This document shows positions 18,089 through 26,668 of a stretch of DNA of 64,000 nucleotides, piece by piece. The notes beneath the pieces were generated by a model, which worked only from the letters and a program-made list of their open reading frames with translations, did not search any database and was not told where the DNA came from. Position 1 is the stretch's first letter; each line of letters opens with the position of its first letter. The stretch is from positions 248,001-312,000 of the forward strand of contig NZ_JABKKG010000002.1 in assembly GCF_013166595.1 (NCBI RefSeq), given 5' to 3'. Position numbers and translations under genes: made by a program. This DNA is from Palleniella intestinalis. GTDB taxonomy: Bacteria; Bacteroidota; Bacteroidia; Bacteroidales; Bacteroidaceae.

Positions 18089-19495
18089 CTATAAATGAAT
18101 GATGTTTTTCGTCGCATAGCTGTCCTTTGACTTGATTCTCAGTACAAAATGACCGTTTGAAAGGTTTGCATTGAGCCTCAACTCGTTGGTTCCCTTGGAC
18201 AAAGAATGCACACCACACTCAGCAACTTTCAAGCCCGTAGTACTGAAAATGCTCACTTCTGCCGTGCAATCAACGTCAGAGTCAACCTTCACACTGAAGG
18301 AGCTTCCACGCAGAGGTGACGGAGAAATGTCCACAATGCGCAGCTGATTTTGCGTCATGCTTCCCTGACCTTCACGCTGCAGGACAAGAAACATAGGCTT
18401 TTTCAGTTCTTTTCTCTTCATGCTATGTCTTACAAGGCGTATGCACAATTTGCCATCCGCCGTTCCGAACTTCGCCTTTTTGGTCAGCCATTTGAAGTTC
18501 TCGTGCCCTTCATGCTTAGTAGTGTCTTTCTGAACACTTTCGTCATCGACCGTTGGAGAAAATACAGAGAGGGTCTCACCGTTGCGCATAAACCTGAATG
18601 TCGGTGCGAATCCTTCATTCTCAACAACCATAGTAATGTCCTCTTCGTCAATTACCGCAGAATGAGACCAGTCATAGGTGAACGCCTTACCGTGCCAAGT
18701 TCCGGCAAGACTGTCAATGGAGACATTGTCAAGGCGGGTTTCGGGTGTATCATGCTTCTTTTTCAGCTTGTTCTTCCATCTCTGTCCTGCAGCCAATTTG
18801 CCACGCATAGAGTTACGCTGCTTAATGGAGTCAAGCGTACCGAACTTGGTCAAGTCTACTGTCCAGCCATGCCCGGACTTTACGGCACGGGCGTAATGGT
18901 GCTTTGCCTTCTCGTAGTCCGGTGTGCCGCTGATGTCACTTGCATAGTAGGAACCAAGGAGGAAGTCACATCCCGGATGCTTCTTCTCAGAACCTTTCAG
19001 CAGATATTTCTCTGCCTTCTTGTAGTTCTGCCCTACTCCAAAACCTTTATAGAGAAGATAGCCTGCTCCATAATAGCCTTGCGGTTCCCCACGCTTGGCA
19101 GCTGCATTATAGCATGCGAAAGCCCTTTTAAAATTAACTTTTATTCCATTGCCTTCTCTGTACATTTCGCCTAACTGGCACAGTGCCTTTGCGTCACCTC
19201 CAGCCACAGCACGGTGGAACAATGCAAACGCCTTCTTACTGCTTCTTCTCACTCCCTCACCGGAAAGGTACATTTTGCCAAGCTCGCGCATTGCCACTGC
19301 GTTTCCGTGATTTGTAAGATACTTATAGATACGTGCAGCCTTTACAGTGTTGACATCCGTATTTATACCGTGCTTGTACCTGTAAGCCGCTTTCAGCATT
19401 TTCCTCTGCTTCAATGAGTCCGGTGCAGGCGTCTGTGCCATTAATGCCATGGCGGACATTACCGCCACAATGATTGTTGCTATGATTTTTCTCAT
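18089..19495 (-). CDS. Secreted Sel1-repeat protein with T9SS-like C-terminal domain
   Basis: About 468 aa. The start is placed at MRKIIATIIVAV, a signal peptide ending LMAQ; an alternative ATG three codons earlier overlaps the upstream stop. Residues 50-210 hold four to five Sel1-like (TPR-type) repeats, for example AMRELGKMYLSGEGV and ALCQLGEMYREGNGI. A middle domain contains LAGTWHGKAFTYDWS. The last 75 residues (SPSPLRGSSFSVKVD, VSIFSTTGLKVAE, NGHFVLRIKS, KNIIHL) have the layout of a type A type IX secretion sorting domain. Such proteins are exported through T9SS and anchored on, or released from, the cell surface. Function is unknown. Confidence 0.75.
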   Translation of the reverse strand: MRKIIATIIVAVMSAMALMAQTPAPDSLKQRKMLKAAYRYKHGINTDVNTVKAARIYKYLTNHGNAVAMRELGKMYLSGEGVRRSSKKAFALFHRAVAGGDAKALCQLGEMYREGNGIKVNFKRAFACYNAAAKRGEPQGYYGAGYLLYKGFGVGQNYKKAEKYLLKGSEKKHPGCDFLLGSYYASDISGTPDYEKAKHHYARAVKSGHGWTVDLTKFGTLDSIKQRNSMRGKLAAGQRWKNKLKKKHDTPETRLDNVSIDSLAGTWHGKAFTYDWSHSAVIDEEDITMVVENEGFAPTFRFMRNGETLSVFSPTVDDESVQKDTTKHEGHENFKWLTKKAKFGTADGKLCIRLVRHSMKRKELKKPMFLVLQREGQGSMTQNQLRIVDISPSPLRGSSFSVKVDSDVDCTAEVSIFSTTGLKVAECGVHSLSKGTNELRLNANLSNGHFVLRIKSKDSYATKNIIHL

Positions 19496-19497
19496 GA

Positions 19498-20088
19498 CTA
19501 CCATCTGATTTTTCCGTTAACTATGCGTCCCTGCCCTTTCTGCTTTTCCCTTATGTTGCTTTCGCGGAGGGATCTCGGCTGAGTGTTCTTCAGTCGGCTG
19601 ATGTTCTCTTTCTGCTTCCTGATGTTGTATTTGTCGCGGGCATATACGACCTTCTCCGCCATAAGATAGTTGAAGATTTCCGCTTTCTTCTCCGCAAGTT
19701 CATCGGCAGTATATTCTCCAGACTCTTCCAACAAGTCTGTCTTGTACTTGGCTTTCGCCTCTACTTCGGCAGCGGATGTGATGCGGATGTATCTGTTGCG
19801 CTGCGCTTCCGTGAACGTGTTCATCAGTTTTTCGTTGAACTCTTTCCCTGCCTCATATTTCAGTCTGGACGCTGCGACCGGGTCATTGACTTTGTACAAC
19901 GCCGAGTCTGTGACAGCATTGTAGGCATCATAAGCCATACGAATGGTTCGCTCCTGTGCTGCCGATAGTTTGACAATCTTGGTAATCTCAATGATTTTGC
20001 GGTCAGAACGTTGTACACCGCCTTTTCCGCCGGCATAGGAATGACTGACAGCCATTCCGAATGCAAGAATGAATAATGCTTTTTTCAT
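19498..20088 (-). CDS. Secreted helical protein of unknown function
   Basis: 196 aa with signal peptide MKKALFILAFGMAVSHSYAG. The mature protein is strongly helical and charged (LSAAQERTIRMAYDAYNAV, FTEAQRNRYIRI, DELAEKKAEIFNYLM), reminiscent of Spy/CpxP-like periplasmic helical proteins, which also carry L-T-x-x-Q motifs. The C-terminus is basic and low-complexity (RESNIREKQKGQGRI). It sits between an acidic secreted protein and the Sel1 protein in the same operon. The Spy-like idea is weak. Confidence 0.65.
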   Translation of the reverse strand: MKKALFILAFGMAVSHSYAGGKGGVQRSDRKIIEITKIVKLSAAQERTIRMAYDAYNAVTDSALYKVNDPVAASRLKYEAGKEFNEKLMNTFTEAQRNRYIRITSAAEVEAKAKYKTDLLEESGEYTADELAEKKAEIFNYLMAEKVVYARDKYNIRKQKENISRLKNTQPRSLRESNIREKQKGQGRIVNGKIRW

Positions 20089-20114
20089 AGTCCTTAAAAT
20101 AGTTTCTTGGTATT

Positions 20115-20441
20115 TTAGTCTTCAAGTTCCGTTTCCTCATCAATTATCAACTGATAGTCATCAAAATCCGATTTTGACAGTTCGCTATTCTGTTCTGATA
20201 ACAAACTGATATGACTTATATCGATGACATCATCATCTGTGCACATAATGTCGGCACAATCAAGTGGAGCATCAGAGCGCATCATGATATTGTTTTCATA
20301 AATACAATGCCTGTCCCGAATCTCGTCATCGTCATTGTTGCCACAGACTGTTCCTGATGAGCCATTCATGTTTGCCATGACATTTGATGAGGCACTTAGG
20401 CACATTGCCATTCCAAAGAGTAATGTTTTGTAGTTTTCCAT
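20115..20441 (-). CDS. Small acidic secreted protein, first gene of the operon
   Basis: 108 aa with a signal peptide (about 1-24, ending NVMA). The mature part is very acidic, contains four Cys residues (CGNN, HCIY, DCAD, MCTDD) and ends EETELED. Four cysteines in about 85 residues suggest disulfides in the periplasm or outside the cell. No family recognised. It is the promoter-proximal gene of the run that ends at 15410 and lies 26 bp before the next gene. Confidence 0.6.
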   Translation of the reverse strand: MENYKTLLFGMAMCLSASSNVMANMNGSSGTVCGNNDDDEIRDRHCIYENNIMMRSDAPLDCADIMCTDDDVIDISHISLLSEQNSELSKSDFDDYQLIIDEETELED

Positions 20442-20489
20442 TTTGCTTTCAAATTAGTTTTAAGTTGTAAAAAGTTTGAATTGTGACTA

Positions 20490-20497
20490 CAAAATTA
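20490..20497 (-). promoter_or_regulatory. Promoter of the secreted operon
   Basis: The minus strand reads TAATTTTG with TTTTG about 19 nt upstream, about 50 bp before the first ATG. It faces the promoters of the TPR/HTH regulator. Confidence 0.6.
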
Positions 20498-20577
20498 AAG
20501 TTAATAAACAGAAAAACAAAATTTTAGCAAATGCCGTGTTGCATCGTGTTTTCTTGTTACTATGCCTATTATCAGGC

Positions 20578-20638
20578 GATTGCAAAAAGTGCAACGCGTT
20601 AAATTACCCTAAAATGCAACGTTGCATTTTTTGCAATC
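20578..20638. promoter_or_regulatory. Nested palindromes in the divergent control region
   Basis: The perfect 20-bp palindrome AAAATGCAACGTTGCATTTT is at 20611-20630. Its right half also pairs with an upstream arm: 20578-20596 against 20620-20638, 18 of 19 bases. Three TGCAACG-type half-sites are thus present. This looks like an operator, or a hairpin that can fold in two ways. Confidence 0.7.
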
Positions 20639-20666
20639 ACATGAAACTCGGAAAAAATGTGTATTT

Positions 20667-20804
20667 TTGCATAAGATAAGCTGCACCTCAGCATACATGA
20701 ATAAATTCTGTCTGCATTCAGTTTGCATTATCTTTGCATAAGATAAGCTGCACCTCAGCATACATGAATAAATTCTGTCTGCATTCGATTTGCATTATCT
20801 TTGC
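20667..20804 (+). repeat. 67-bp tandem duplication carrying promoter-like motifs
   Basis: Copies 20667-20733 and 20734-20800 differ at about two bases. -7-like motifs appear at 20662-20669 (TATTTTTG), 20729-20736 and 20796-20803 (both TATCTTTG), so the downstream regulator may have three start sites. No good -33 element was found for any of them. Confidence 0.85.
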
Positions 20805-20823
20805 AATTGAAACAAGCTGTACT

Positions 20824-22424
20824 ATGAAAAACAAAACCTACCTCTCACTATTAATCATCATGCACATCCTTTTAACCGGATGTCATCAAGGAGGCATGCA
20901 AAAGCGCCTTTCAGAAATAGACCATCTTGTTGACAGGAAACTGAAAGACACTACTGCCTACAACATGCTGAAAAAGATTAACACGGCAGACTTACGGACA
21001 AAGGAAGACTCTGCATATTATTATTTGTTAAAGACACAGATATTATATAGGATGTACATGCCAATCAAGTCTGATTCCATGATTAATGTCAGTGTCAAAT
21101 ACTACGAGAATCACAATGATGCAGAAAAACTTGCGCGCTCTTACTATTATAAAGGTGCGGTAATCTATGACTTGGACAACACTGGTGAGGCTGTTGTCAA
21201 TATCAAAAAATCCGAAACTATTGCACAAGAATTGAATGATCATATTCTTCTACATAAAATATTCCAACGCCTGACATTCATCAACACCAATGCGCAGGAA
21301 TATGAAAAAGCGATAGAATATGCGAAAAAACAATACGAAGAGGCTAAACATATTGGAAATGAAGAGTATATAGCGAGTGCACTTATTGACATGGGGGTGT
21401 CGTATACAAGGCTTAACCACCGTGACAGTGCAAACTATTGCCTTGCAGAGTACCAAAAATTATGGATAAAGTCAACCCAAAAGAACTTGCTTACTACTAC
21501 ACTACCTTGGGCGAGGTCCATAAGGACAGCGACCCGGAGCTGGCAAAAGCTTATTTCATCAAAGCCTTGCAGTACCGCAACCTGCCTAAGACATACAAGT
21601 TTCTTGCGGACTTGTACTTGAAGGAGGGTGACAGCAAGAAAGCAAAGGAGTTATGGAAAAAGGCTTCCGAGGCAAAGAGCTATCCGCTGAAGATTGCTGC
21701 CCTGACGGCTTTGCAGGAGTTGCAGGAAAAGGAGAACGACTACAAGGAGGCAACAAAGACAGCAAAATGGATTATCGCCTTGAAAGATAGTGCACAGCAG
21801 AAAAAGGAAGAGGAGCAAGTTCTTTTGCTGCAATCGAAATACGATTCTGAACTGACAGAATCTCAGAAAGACAGCCATAACCTGCAAATCATTATCATAC
21901 TTGCAGGCATTGCCATAATGCTTTGTGGCTGTGCCGTGTATTATAGGGTTATGACTCTTAGAAAGCATAAGGAATTGGACGGCAATAATGAAGAGATGGC
22001 GAGAAACATGGAGCGCATCAGTGCATTGGAGGAAGCTGAAAAAGAGTCATCCAAAGAAATGGCTATATTAAAGAAAGAGAATGATATACTCAACAACAGA
22101 CAATCGGAAATGGTTCGCAAAGGAAAATGCTTATATGACAGCGTTATGCATGGAGAGAGCATAAGTCTTTGGGAACGTGACGACTACACATGTTTCCTTG
22201 AATACTACCGCAGTTTGGACATGGGTTTTGTCAGAAATCTCGAAAACAATTATGACCGGCTAAGCCTGCGCCAAAAGGTGTTCATGATTCTATGCGACAT
22301 GAAGGACAGTGACGATGAGATTGCACAGATAATGGGAATCGAAATAACATCCTTGCGGTCAATGAGGACAAGAACCAAGCAAAGGGCAATCGGAGAGAAT
22401 CTTTCCTTTACGCACAGAGGCTAA
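20824..22424 (+). pseudogene. Membrane-anchored TPR / HTH regulator, frameshifted
   Basis: Two overlapping reading frames make one protein of about 530 aa if a single A is added in the A5 run at 21455-21459. The first frame starts MKNKTYLSLLIIMH and has a lipobox (LTGC). Both parts carry TPR-like helices (about 60-330), then come one membrane segment (IIIILAGIAIMLCGCAVYY), a coiled coil, and a C-terminal LuxR-like HTH (LSLRQKVFMILCDMKDSDDEIAQIM, shortened). This is the layout of Bacteroidetes TPR regulators with a DUF6377-like tail. It faces the secreted operon and may control it. The break may be a real mutation, phase variation, programmed -1 slippage or a sequencing error. Confidence 0.75.
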
Positions 22425-22722
22425 CCGGCACAGAAAAACTGCGTTTTAGTATAAAGTAATTGCCAATAATTAAAGTAGTCCACAAAATTAATTATTGTCT
22501 GTGAAGTCCGGATTTGTATTTTCATGATTTCCTTTTACGGAAGCCTTTCGGTTTCTTTTGCCACCTGATGTTTCATTTGGAGAGAAAAACAATCCACATG
22601 AATCTTCTTTATACGCATGAGGCTAACCCATGCGAAAAACTGCATGAGTTTTCTAATGCTTTATTTATCATAATGTGGAAAAACAGGCTTCTTTAAGCGG
22701 AAAATCAAGCTTCACACCGTAA

Positions 22723-22840
22723 AAGATGACCTTGCACGGTGCAAAGGGTAACCTTACAGACTGCCGAAGGTAACCTTTCGCAGTGGAAAAGGTGACACTT
22801 TGCACTGTAAAAGAATAGTAATTTCGCACTAAAAGGTAAC
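22723..22840. repeat. Cluster 2 of the AAAGGTNACCTTT intergenic repeat
   Basis: Cores include AAAGGGTAACCTT (22743-22755), GAAGGTAACCTTT (22766-22778), AAAAGGTGACACTTT (about 22787) and AAAAGGTAAC (22831-22840), with weaker units AAGATGACCTT and AAAAGAATAGTAATTT filling the roughly 22-bp spacing. This is the most degenerate and longest cluster, about six units. Confidence 0.75.
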
Positions 22841-23110
22841 GAAACGCAGGATTTTTTGCGCACAAAATCGCCCCAAAAGAATACAACACATTGATTATCA
22901 ACATAATAACCAAACCACGAAATTCCTGCGATTTTCCGAGATTTTCCTTTTTAAAAAATCTACAGGCGATTCTCAGAGGGCAAAAATGCAATGAGTTTTC
23001 TTATTCACCCTTCATTTATGGACACAAAAGAACAAACCTTTCCCTTTGTAATAAATGTTAATTTACAAGATTTTTATATAAGATTATTTCACAATTACAA
23101 GGATTCTTTA

Positions 23111-23118
23111 TACCTTTG
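23111..23118 (+). promoter_or_regulatory. -7 element for the thiamine operon
   Basis: TACCTTTG followed by C matches the Bacteroidetes -7 consensus and places the RNA start just upstream of the TPP riboswitch. Confidence 0.6.
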
Positions 23119-23142
23119 CACCTGAAAAGCAAAGTGCTTTTT

Positions 23143-23217
23143 AAGGGGTGCCCACTTGTTGGTGGTGCTGAGAACAAACCCTCAAACCTGATCCGGGTAA
23201 TGCCGGCGTAGGAATAA
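23143..23217 (+). promoter_or_regulatory. TPP riboswitch (THI element)
   Basis: The conserved blocks are all present in order: GGGGTGCC, GGTGCTGAGA, ACCCT, ACCTGATCCGGGTAATGCC and GCGTAGGAA. Between it and the receptor start, a GAGAG/CTCTC pairing precedes a T6 run at 23287-23292, which could serve as a terminator-type expression platform, but the stem is weak. Thiamine pyrophosphate binding should lower expression of the receptor and transporter downstream. Confidence 0.95.
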
Positions 23218-23321
23218 CGATGACCGACTCCATACAGCTCGAGAGAGCGGATGGGCAGGTTTTAATCAACCACAGGTTTCTCTCCCTTTTTTCATCAACT
23301 ATCATCGGATAAAAAGAAAAG

Positions 23322-25688
23322 ATGAAGAAATTATTCTTTGCCGCCATCGCAGCGTTCGCCACAGAAGGCGTTGCGGTGGCAGAAACCCAGGACACTCTCC
23401 GTGTGCAGCAGCTTGGTGAGGTGACCGTGAAAGGCGTGCGCGCCGCAAAGGACGCACCGTTTGCAGTGGCAAACGTAAAGAAGCAGCAGCTTCAGGAATT
23501 TTCAAAGACAGGTCAGGAACTGCCGTTCCTATTCGCACGCACACCAGGCGTGCTGGCATGGAGCGAGAACGGTGTGGGAACTGGCACGACCTACATGCGT
23601 ATCCGTGGAGCGGCAGGCTCGCGAATCAATGTCACGCTTGACGGTGTGGCACTCAATTCGCCCGAGGACCAGTGTGTCTTTTGGGCAAACATGAACAGTT
23701 TCGGCTCGCTCCTCGGCAGCGCGCAAATTCAGCGCGGAGTGGGCACTTCGTCCAACGGCGACGGCGCTTTCGGCGGAACCATCTCGCTCATGACTGCTCT
23801 TCCGCAGCACAATCCTTCGGCAGAGGTATCCGCTTCCTACGGCTCTTACAACACATGGAACTTTGGAGCACAGCTTTCCACCGGACTGACCGGCATCCGT
23901 CTGCCACGCCATTTTCTCGTTCTCGAAGGTGCATACCACCAAACGACCACAGACGGTTATATCCACGGAACGGGCGGAAAGTCAGGCAATTACTATGGAG
24001 GACTGACTTTCATCAACCAACGGCAGGACATAAAACTCAGTTACAAGAACATCGGCAGTTTTGAATCTACGGGACAGGCATGGAACGGTGTGACAGCGGG
24101 CAACGGTGATTACAGCCTTAACAGCTACGACGGTGTGAAAACGTACAAGGACATGTACAATCTCGGACTTGGAAAATACAACAGCCTTTACGAGAATTTC
24201 ATCCCTGACTGGGACGGAGGATGGACTGTCGAGCGTTACAAGTTGGCTGACGGCACGCTATGGGACAAGACCACGGACAATTTCTGGTACAACCACAACC
24301 TGCTCTCCATGGCATGGCAGATGGACGACAAATGGAGCACTTCCGCCACTGCCCACTACACGCACGGTCACGGCTACTACGATGAATTCCGTTACGACAA
24401 CAAACTGTCAAAGTTCGGACTTTCAATGACACCAGATGCGACACACAGTTTCGTGAAGCGCACGGACTTTGTGCGCAAGAAGGGCATGACGCAGGACTTC
24501 TACGGACTGATTGCCAACATCAATTACAATGACAGCCGGTGGGACATCATCGGCAACATCTCCGCACAACAGTTCACGGGCAATCATTATGGCTACCTCA
24601 CATACATCGCTGACAATGATGTGCGCGACTATTACATGAACTCCAACGGCGAATACAAGTACTACGATTCGGACGCCGACAAGACAGATGTAAGCGCGTT
24701 TGCCAAAGCAACATATCACATCACGCCTGCCTTCGATGCTTTCGCCGATGTGCAGTACCGTCATGTCAAATACACCACAAACGGTGTGAACGACAAGTTC
24801 TATGAGAACAGTGACGGTTCTTTCAATAACCAACGGCTTGACATCGATGCAAAATACAATTTCATCAACCCGAAATTCGGTGTCAGCTTCCACAGGAACG
24901 GACACAATGCCTACGCCTCATTCGCACGCAGCAACCGCGAACCGGAGCGCAACAACTTCACGGACAACGGCTCCTACCCTGCCCCGGAGGCTGAGTCGCT
25001 CAACGATTTCGAGCTTGGCTACGGCTATCAGACTAAGAAATGGTCGGTCAATCTGAACCTTTACTACATGGGTTACAACAACCAGTTCGTGCAAACCGGT
25101 GCACAATCGGACATCGGCGAGAACCTTACGACAAACGTGAAGGACTCCTACCGCATGGGCATCGAACTGAGTGCGGGCGTCGCTCCTCTCTCATGGCTCT
25201 CCATAGAAGGAAACGCTGCACTGAGCAGGAACAAGATTAAGGATTTCGACGAATATGTCGACAATTGGAATGGTGACCCTGAGCTTGTCCATTACGACAA
25301 TTCCACCTTGTCCTTCTCACCGTCGGCAATCCTCAACGGCTTCATCGATTTCCATTACAAAGGTTTCCAAGGCGTGTGGCACACAAACTTTATCAGCCGC
25401 CAGTACCTTGACAACTCGGAGAACACCGACCGCTCACTGCCTTGCTACTCCGCGACAAACATCAGTCTGAAGTACACTCTCGGGCTGAAGAAACTGAAGG
25501 CAGGCATAAAGGAAGCTGTGTTCGGGCTGAACTTCAACAACATCTTCAACCGCCACTATGCGGCAGGAGGCTGGGTTTATTCAGCAGTCGACGGCAACGA
25601 CTATACGAACGATAACCGCTACTACCAGATTGGCTACATCCCTATGGCAGGATTCACCGTCATGGGCAATGTCACTCTGAGATTCTAA
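23322..25688 (+). CDS. TonB-dependent outer-membrane receptor, probable thiamine uptake (OMthi)
   Basis: 788 aa. A signal peptide (about 1-21) precedes a TonB-box-like start, then a plug domain (LGEVTVKGVRA, PGVLAWSENGVGTGTTYMRI shortened, RIRGAAGSRINVTLDG) and a 22-strand barrel ending in GFTVMGNVTLRF, with the terminal Phe typical of outer-membrane proteins. Substrate is inferred from the TPP riboswitch directly upstream and the PnuC-like transporter downstream, the arrangement known for thiamine uptake in Bacteroides. No carboxypeptidase-like N-terminal extension of the SusC type is seen. Confidence 0.9.
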   Translation: MKKLFFAAIAAFATEGVAVAETQDTLRVQQLGEVTVKGVRAAKDAPFAVANVKKQQLQEFSKTGQELPFLFARTPGVLAWSENGVGTGTTYMRIRGAAGSRINVTLDGVALNSPEDQCVFWANMNSFGSLLGSAQIQRGVGTSSNGDGAFGGTISLMTALPQHNPSAEVSASYGSYNTWNFGAQLSTGLTGIRLPRHFLVLEGAYHQTTTDGYIHGTGGKSGNYYGGLTFINQRQDIKLSYKNIGSFESTGQAWNGVTAGNGDYSLNSYDGVKTYKDMYNLGLGKYNSLYENFIPDWDGGWTVERYKLADGTLWDKTTDNFWYNHNLLSMAWQMDDKWSTSATAHYTHGHGYYDEFRYDNKLSKFGLSMTPDATHSFVKRTDFVRKKGMTQDFYGLIANINYNDSRWDIIGNISAQQFTGNHYGYLTYIADNDVRDYYMNSNGEYKYYDSDADKTDVSAFAKATYHITPAFDAFADVQYRHVKYTTNGVNDKFYENSDGSFNNQRLDIDAKYNFINPKFGVSFHRNGHNAYASFARSNREPERNNFTDNGSYPAPEAESLNDFELGYGYQTKKWSVNLNLYYMGYNNQFVQTGAQSDIGENLTTNVKDSYRMGIELSAGVAPLSWLSIEGNAALSRNKIKDFDEYVDNWNGDPELVHYDNSTLSFSPSAILNGFIDFHYKGFQGVWHTNFISRQYLDNSENTDRSLPCYSATNISLKYTLGLKKLKAGIKEAVFGLNFNNIFNRHYAAGGWVYSAVDGNDYTNDNRYYQIGYIPMAGFTVMGNVTLRF

Positions 25689-25696
25689 TCAATAAG

Positions 25697-25774
25697 TTGT
25701 GGGTTGCAGTTTTTGGGTTATAGGTTAGTATTTCAAAGCATACCGGCCTTCAATCCAAAACCTGCAACCCACAA
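25697..25774. repeat. Imperfect inverted repeat between receptor and transporter
   Basis: TTGTGGGTTGCAGTTTTTGG (25697-25716) pairs with 25755-25774 at 19 of 20 positions around a 38-nt loop. No T-tract follows. Within a shared mRNA it would form a stem that could protect the receptor transcript or reduce pnuT expression. Confidence 0.75.
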
Positions 25775-25797
25775 TATTCAACCAAAAACCTATACAA

Positions 25798-26391
25798 ATG
25801 ACCGAATATTTGGCAAACAACTGGATGGATGTGCTTGGCACGACATTGGGACTGCTGTACCTCTATCTTGAACTAAAAGAGAACATACTGATGTGGATAA
25901 CAGGCGCGATAATGCCGATTGTCTACACCGTCGTGCTTTACCGCGCAGGACTGTATGCTGACTGTGGCATGGAGTTCTACTATTTTCTTGCCGCTATCTA
26001 CGGTTTTTACTCTTGGAGAAGACGGAAATCCGGCAACAAAGCCAAAGCGACAGCCATCGCCATAAGCCATACGCCGTTGTCAACTGTCTATGTCCTCATG
26101 CCGTTGACAGCAACATTGTGGGCGGCACTGTGGGCGTTTCTGCATTTCTGTACAGACAGTAATGTGCCGGTGCTTGATTCTTTGACTACAGCATTGTCCA
26201 TAATCGGACTGTGGATGTTGTCCAGGAAATACATTGAGCAATGGTGGGTGTGGCTGGTGGTCGATGCCATCTCTTCCGCATTATATATATATAAAGGTAT
26301 ATACGCGCGTGCACTGCTCTATGCAATCTATACTGTCATCGCCATCTACGGCTACTACGCATGGCGCAGAAGAATGAGAAATGCGGCATAA
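25798..26391 (+). CDS. pnuT: PnuC-family transporter, probable thiamine transporter PnuT
   Basis: 197 aa with about seven hydrophobic segments. The PnuC fold is supported by LGTTLGLLYLYLELKENILMW near the start (shortened), YGFYSWRR, WWVWLVVDAISSALYIYKG and the terminal YGYYAWRRR. PnuC members import nicotinamide riboside, whereas TPP-riboswitch-linked members (PnuT) import thiamine. Here the riboswitch and receptor upstream point to thiamine. A tnr3-type thiamine pyrophosphokinase, often third in the Bacteroides operon, is absent from the next position. Confidence 0.88.
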   Translation: MTEYLANNWMDVLGTTLGLLYLYLELKENILMWITGAIMPIVYTVVLYRAGLYADCGMEFYYFLAAIYGFYSWRRRKSGNKAKATAIAISHTPLSTVYVLMPLTATLWAALWAFLHFCTDSNVPVLDSLTTALSIIGLWMLSRKYIEQWWVWLVVDAISSALYIYKGIYARALLYAIYTVIAIYGYYAWRRRMRNAA

Positions 26392-26591
26392 ACCTCGGCA
26401 AACATATCGTATATATAATATTTCTACATATTGACTTAACGATAACATTTTATCACAAAAACAATCCATAAAAGAAAGAAAGCCACACAACATCAAATAA
26501 CAAAGTGCATTAAGGAGTAATATATGTGACAAAGCGTAAGTTTTGTGTACAACAATGAAAATAAAATATTTTGTATTTTTATCTGTTTTTA

Positions 26592-26623
26592 TTTGGTCAT
26601 TACAATAAAAAACTGTATTTTTG
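26592..26623 (+). promoter_or_regulatory. Promoter of gdhA
   Basis: TTTG at 26592-26595, a 20-nt spacer and TATTTTTG at 26616-26623 fit the Bacteroidetes consensus well. The ATG follows 46 bp downstream. Confidence 0.75.
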
Positions 26624-26668
26624 CCATCGAAAACATAATACAAAATCTAACCCTAAAACTATATTACT

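Larger units (their letters stand above)
22425..23142. other. 718-bp intergenic region
   Basis: No credible gene. It contains a diverged direct repeat of the regulator's 3' end (22398-22451 and 22601-22654), repeat cluster 2 (22723-22840), and the promoter of the thiamine operon (TACCTTTG at 23111-23118). Confidence 0.6.

Noticed and set aside
17718..18098. His/Asn-rich open frame opposite the C39-like gene
   Set aside because: It is the complement of Asp/Tyr/Trp repeat codons and exists only because of the 42-bp repeat.
21438..22424. Independent second gene downstream of the TPR protein
   Set aside because: Its start has no RBS or promoter and the sequence continues the TPR protein if one base is restored, so it was joined as one frameshifted gene.
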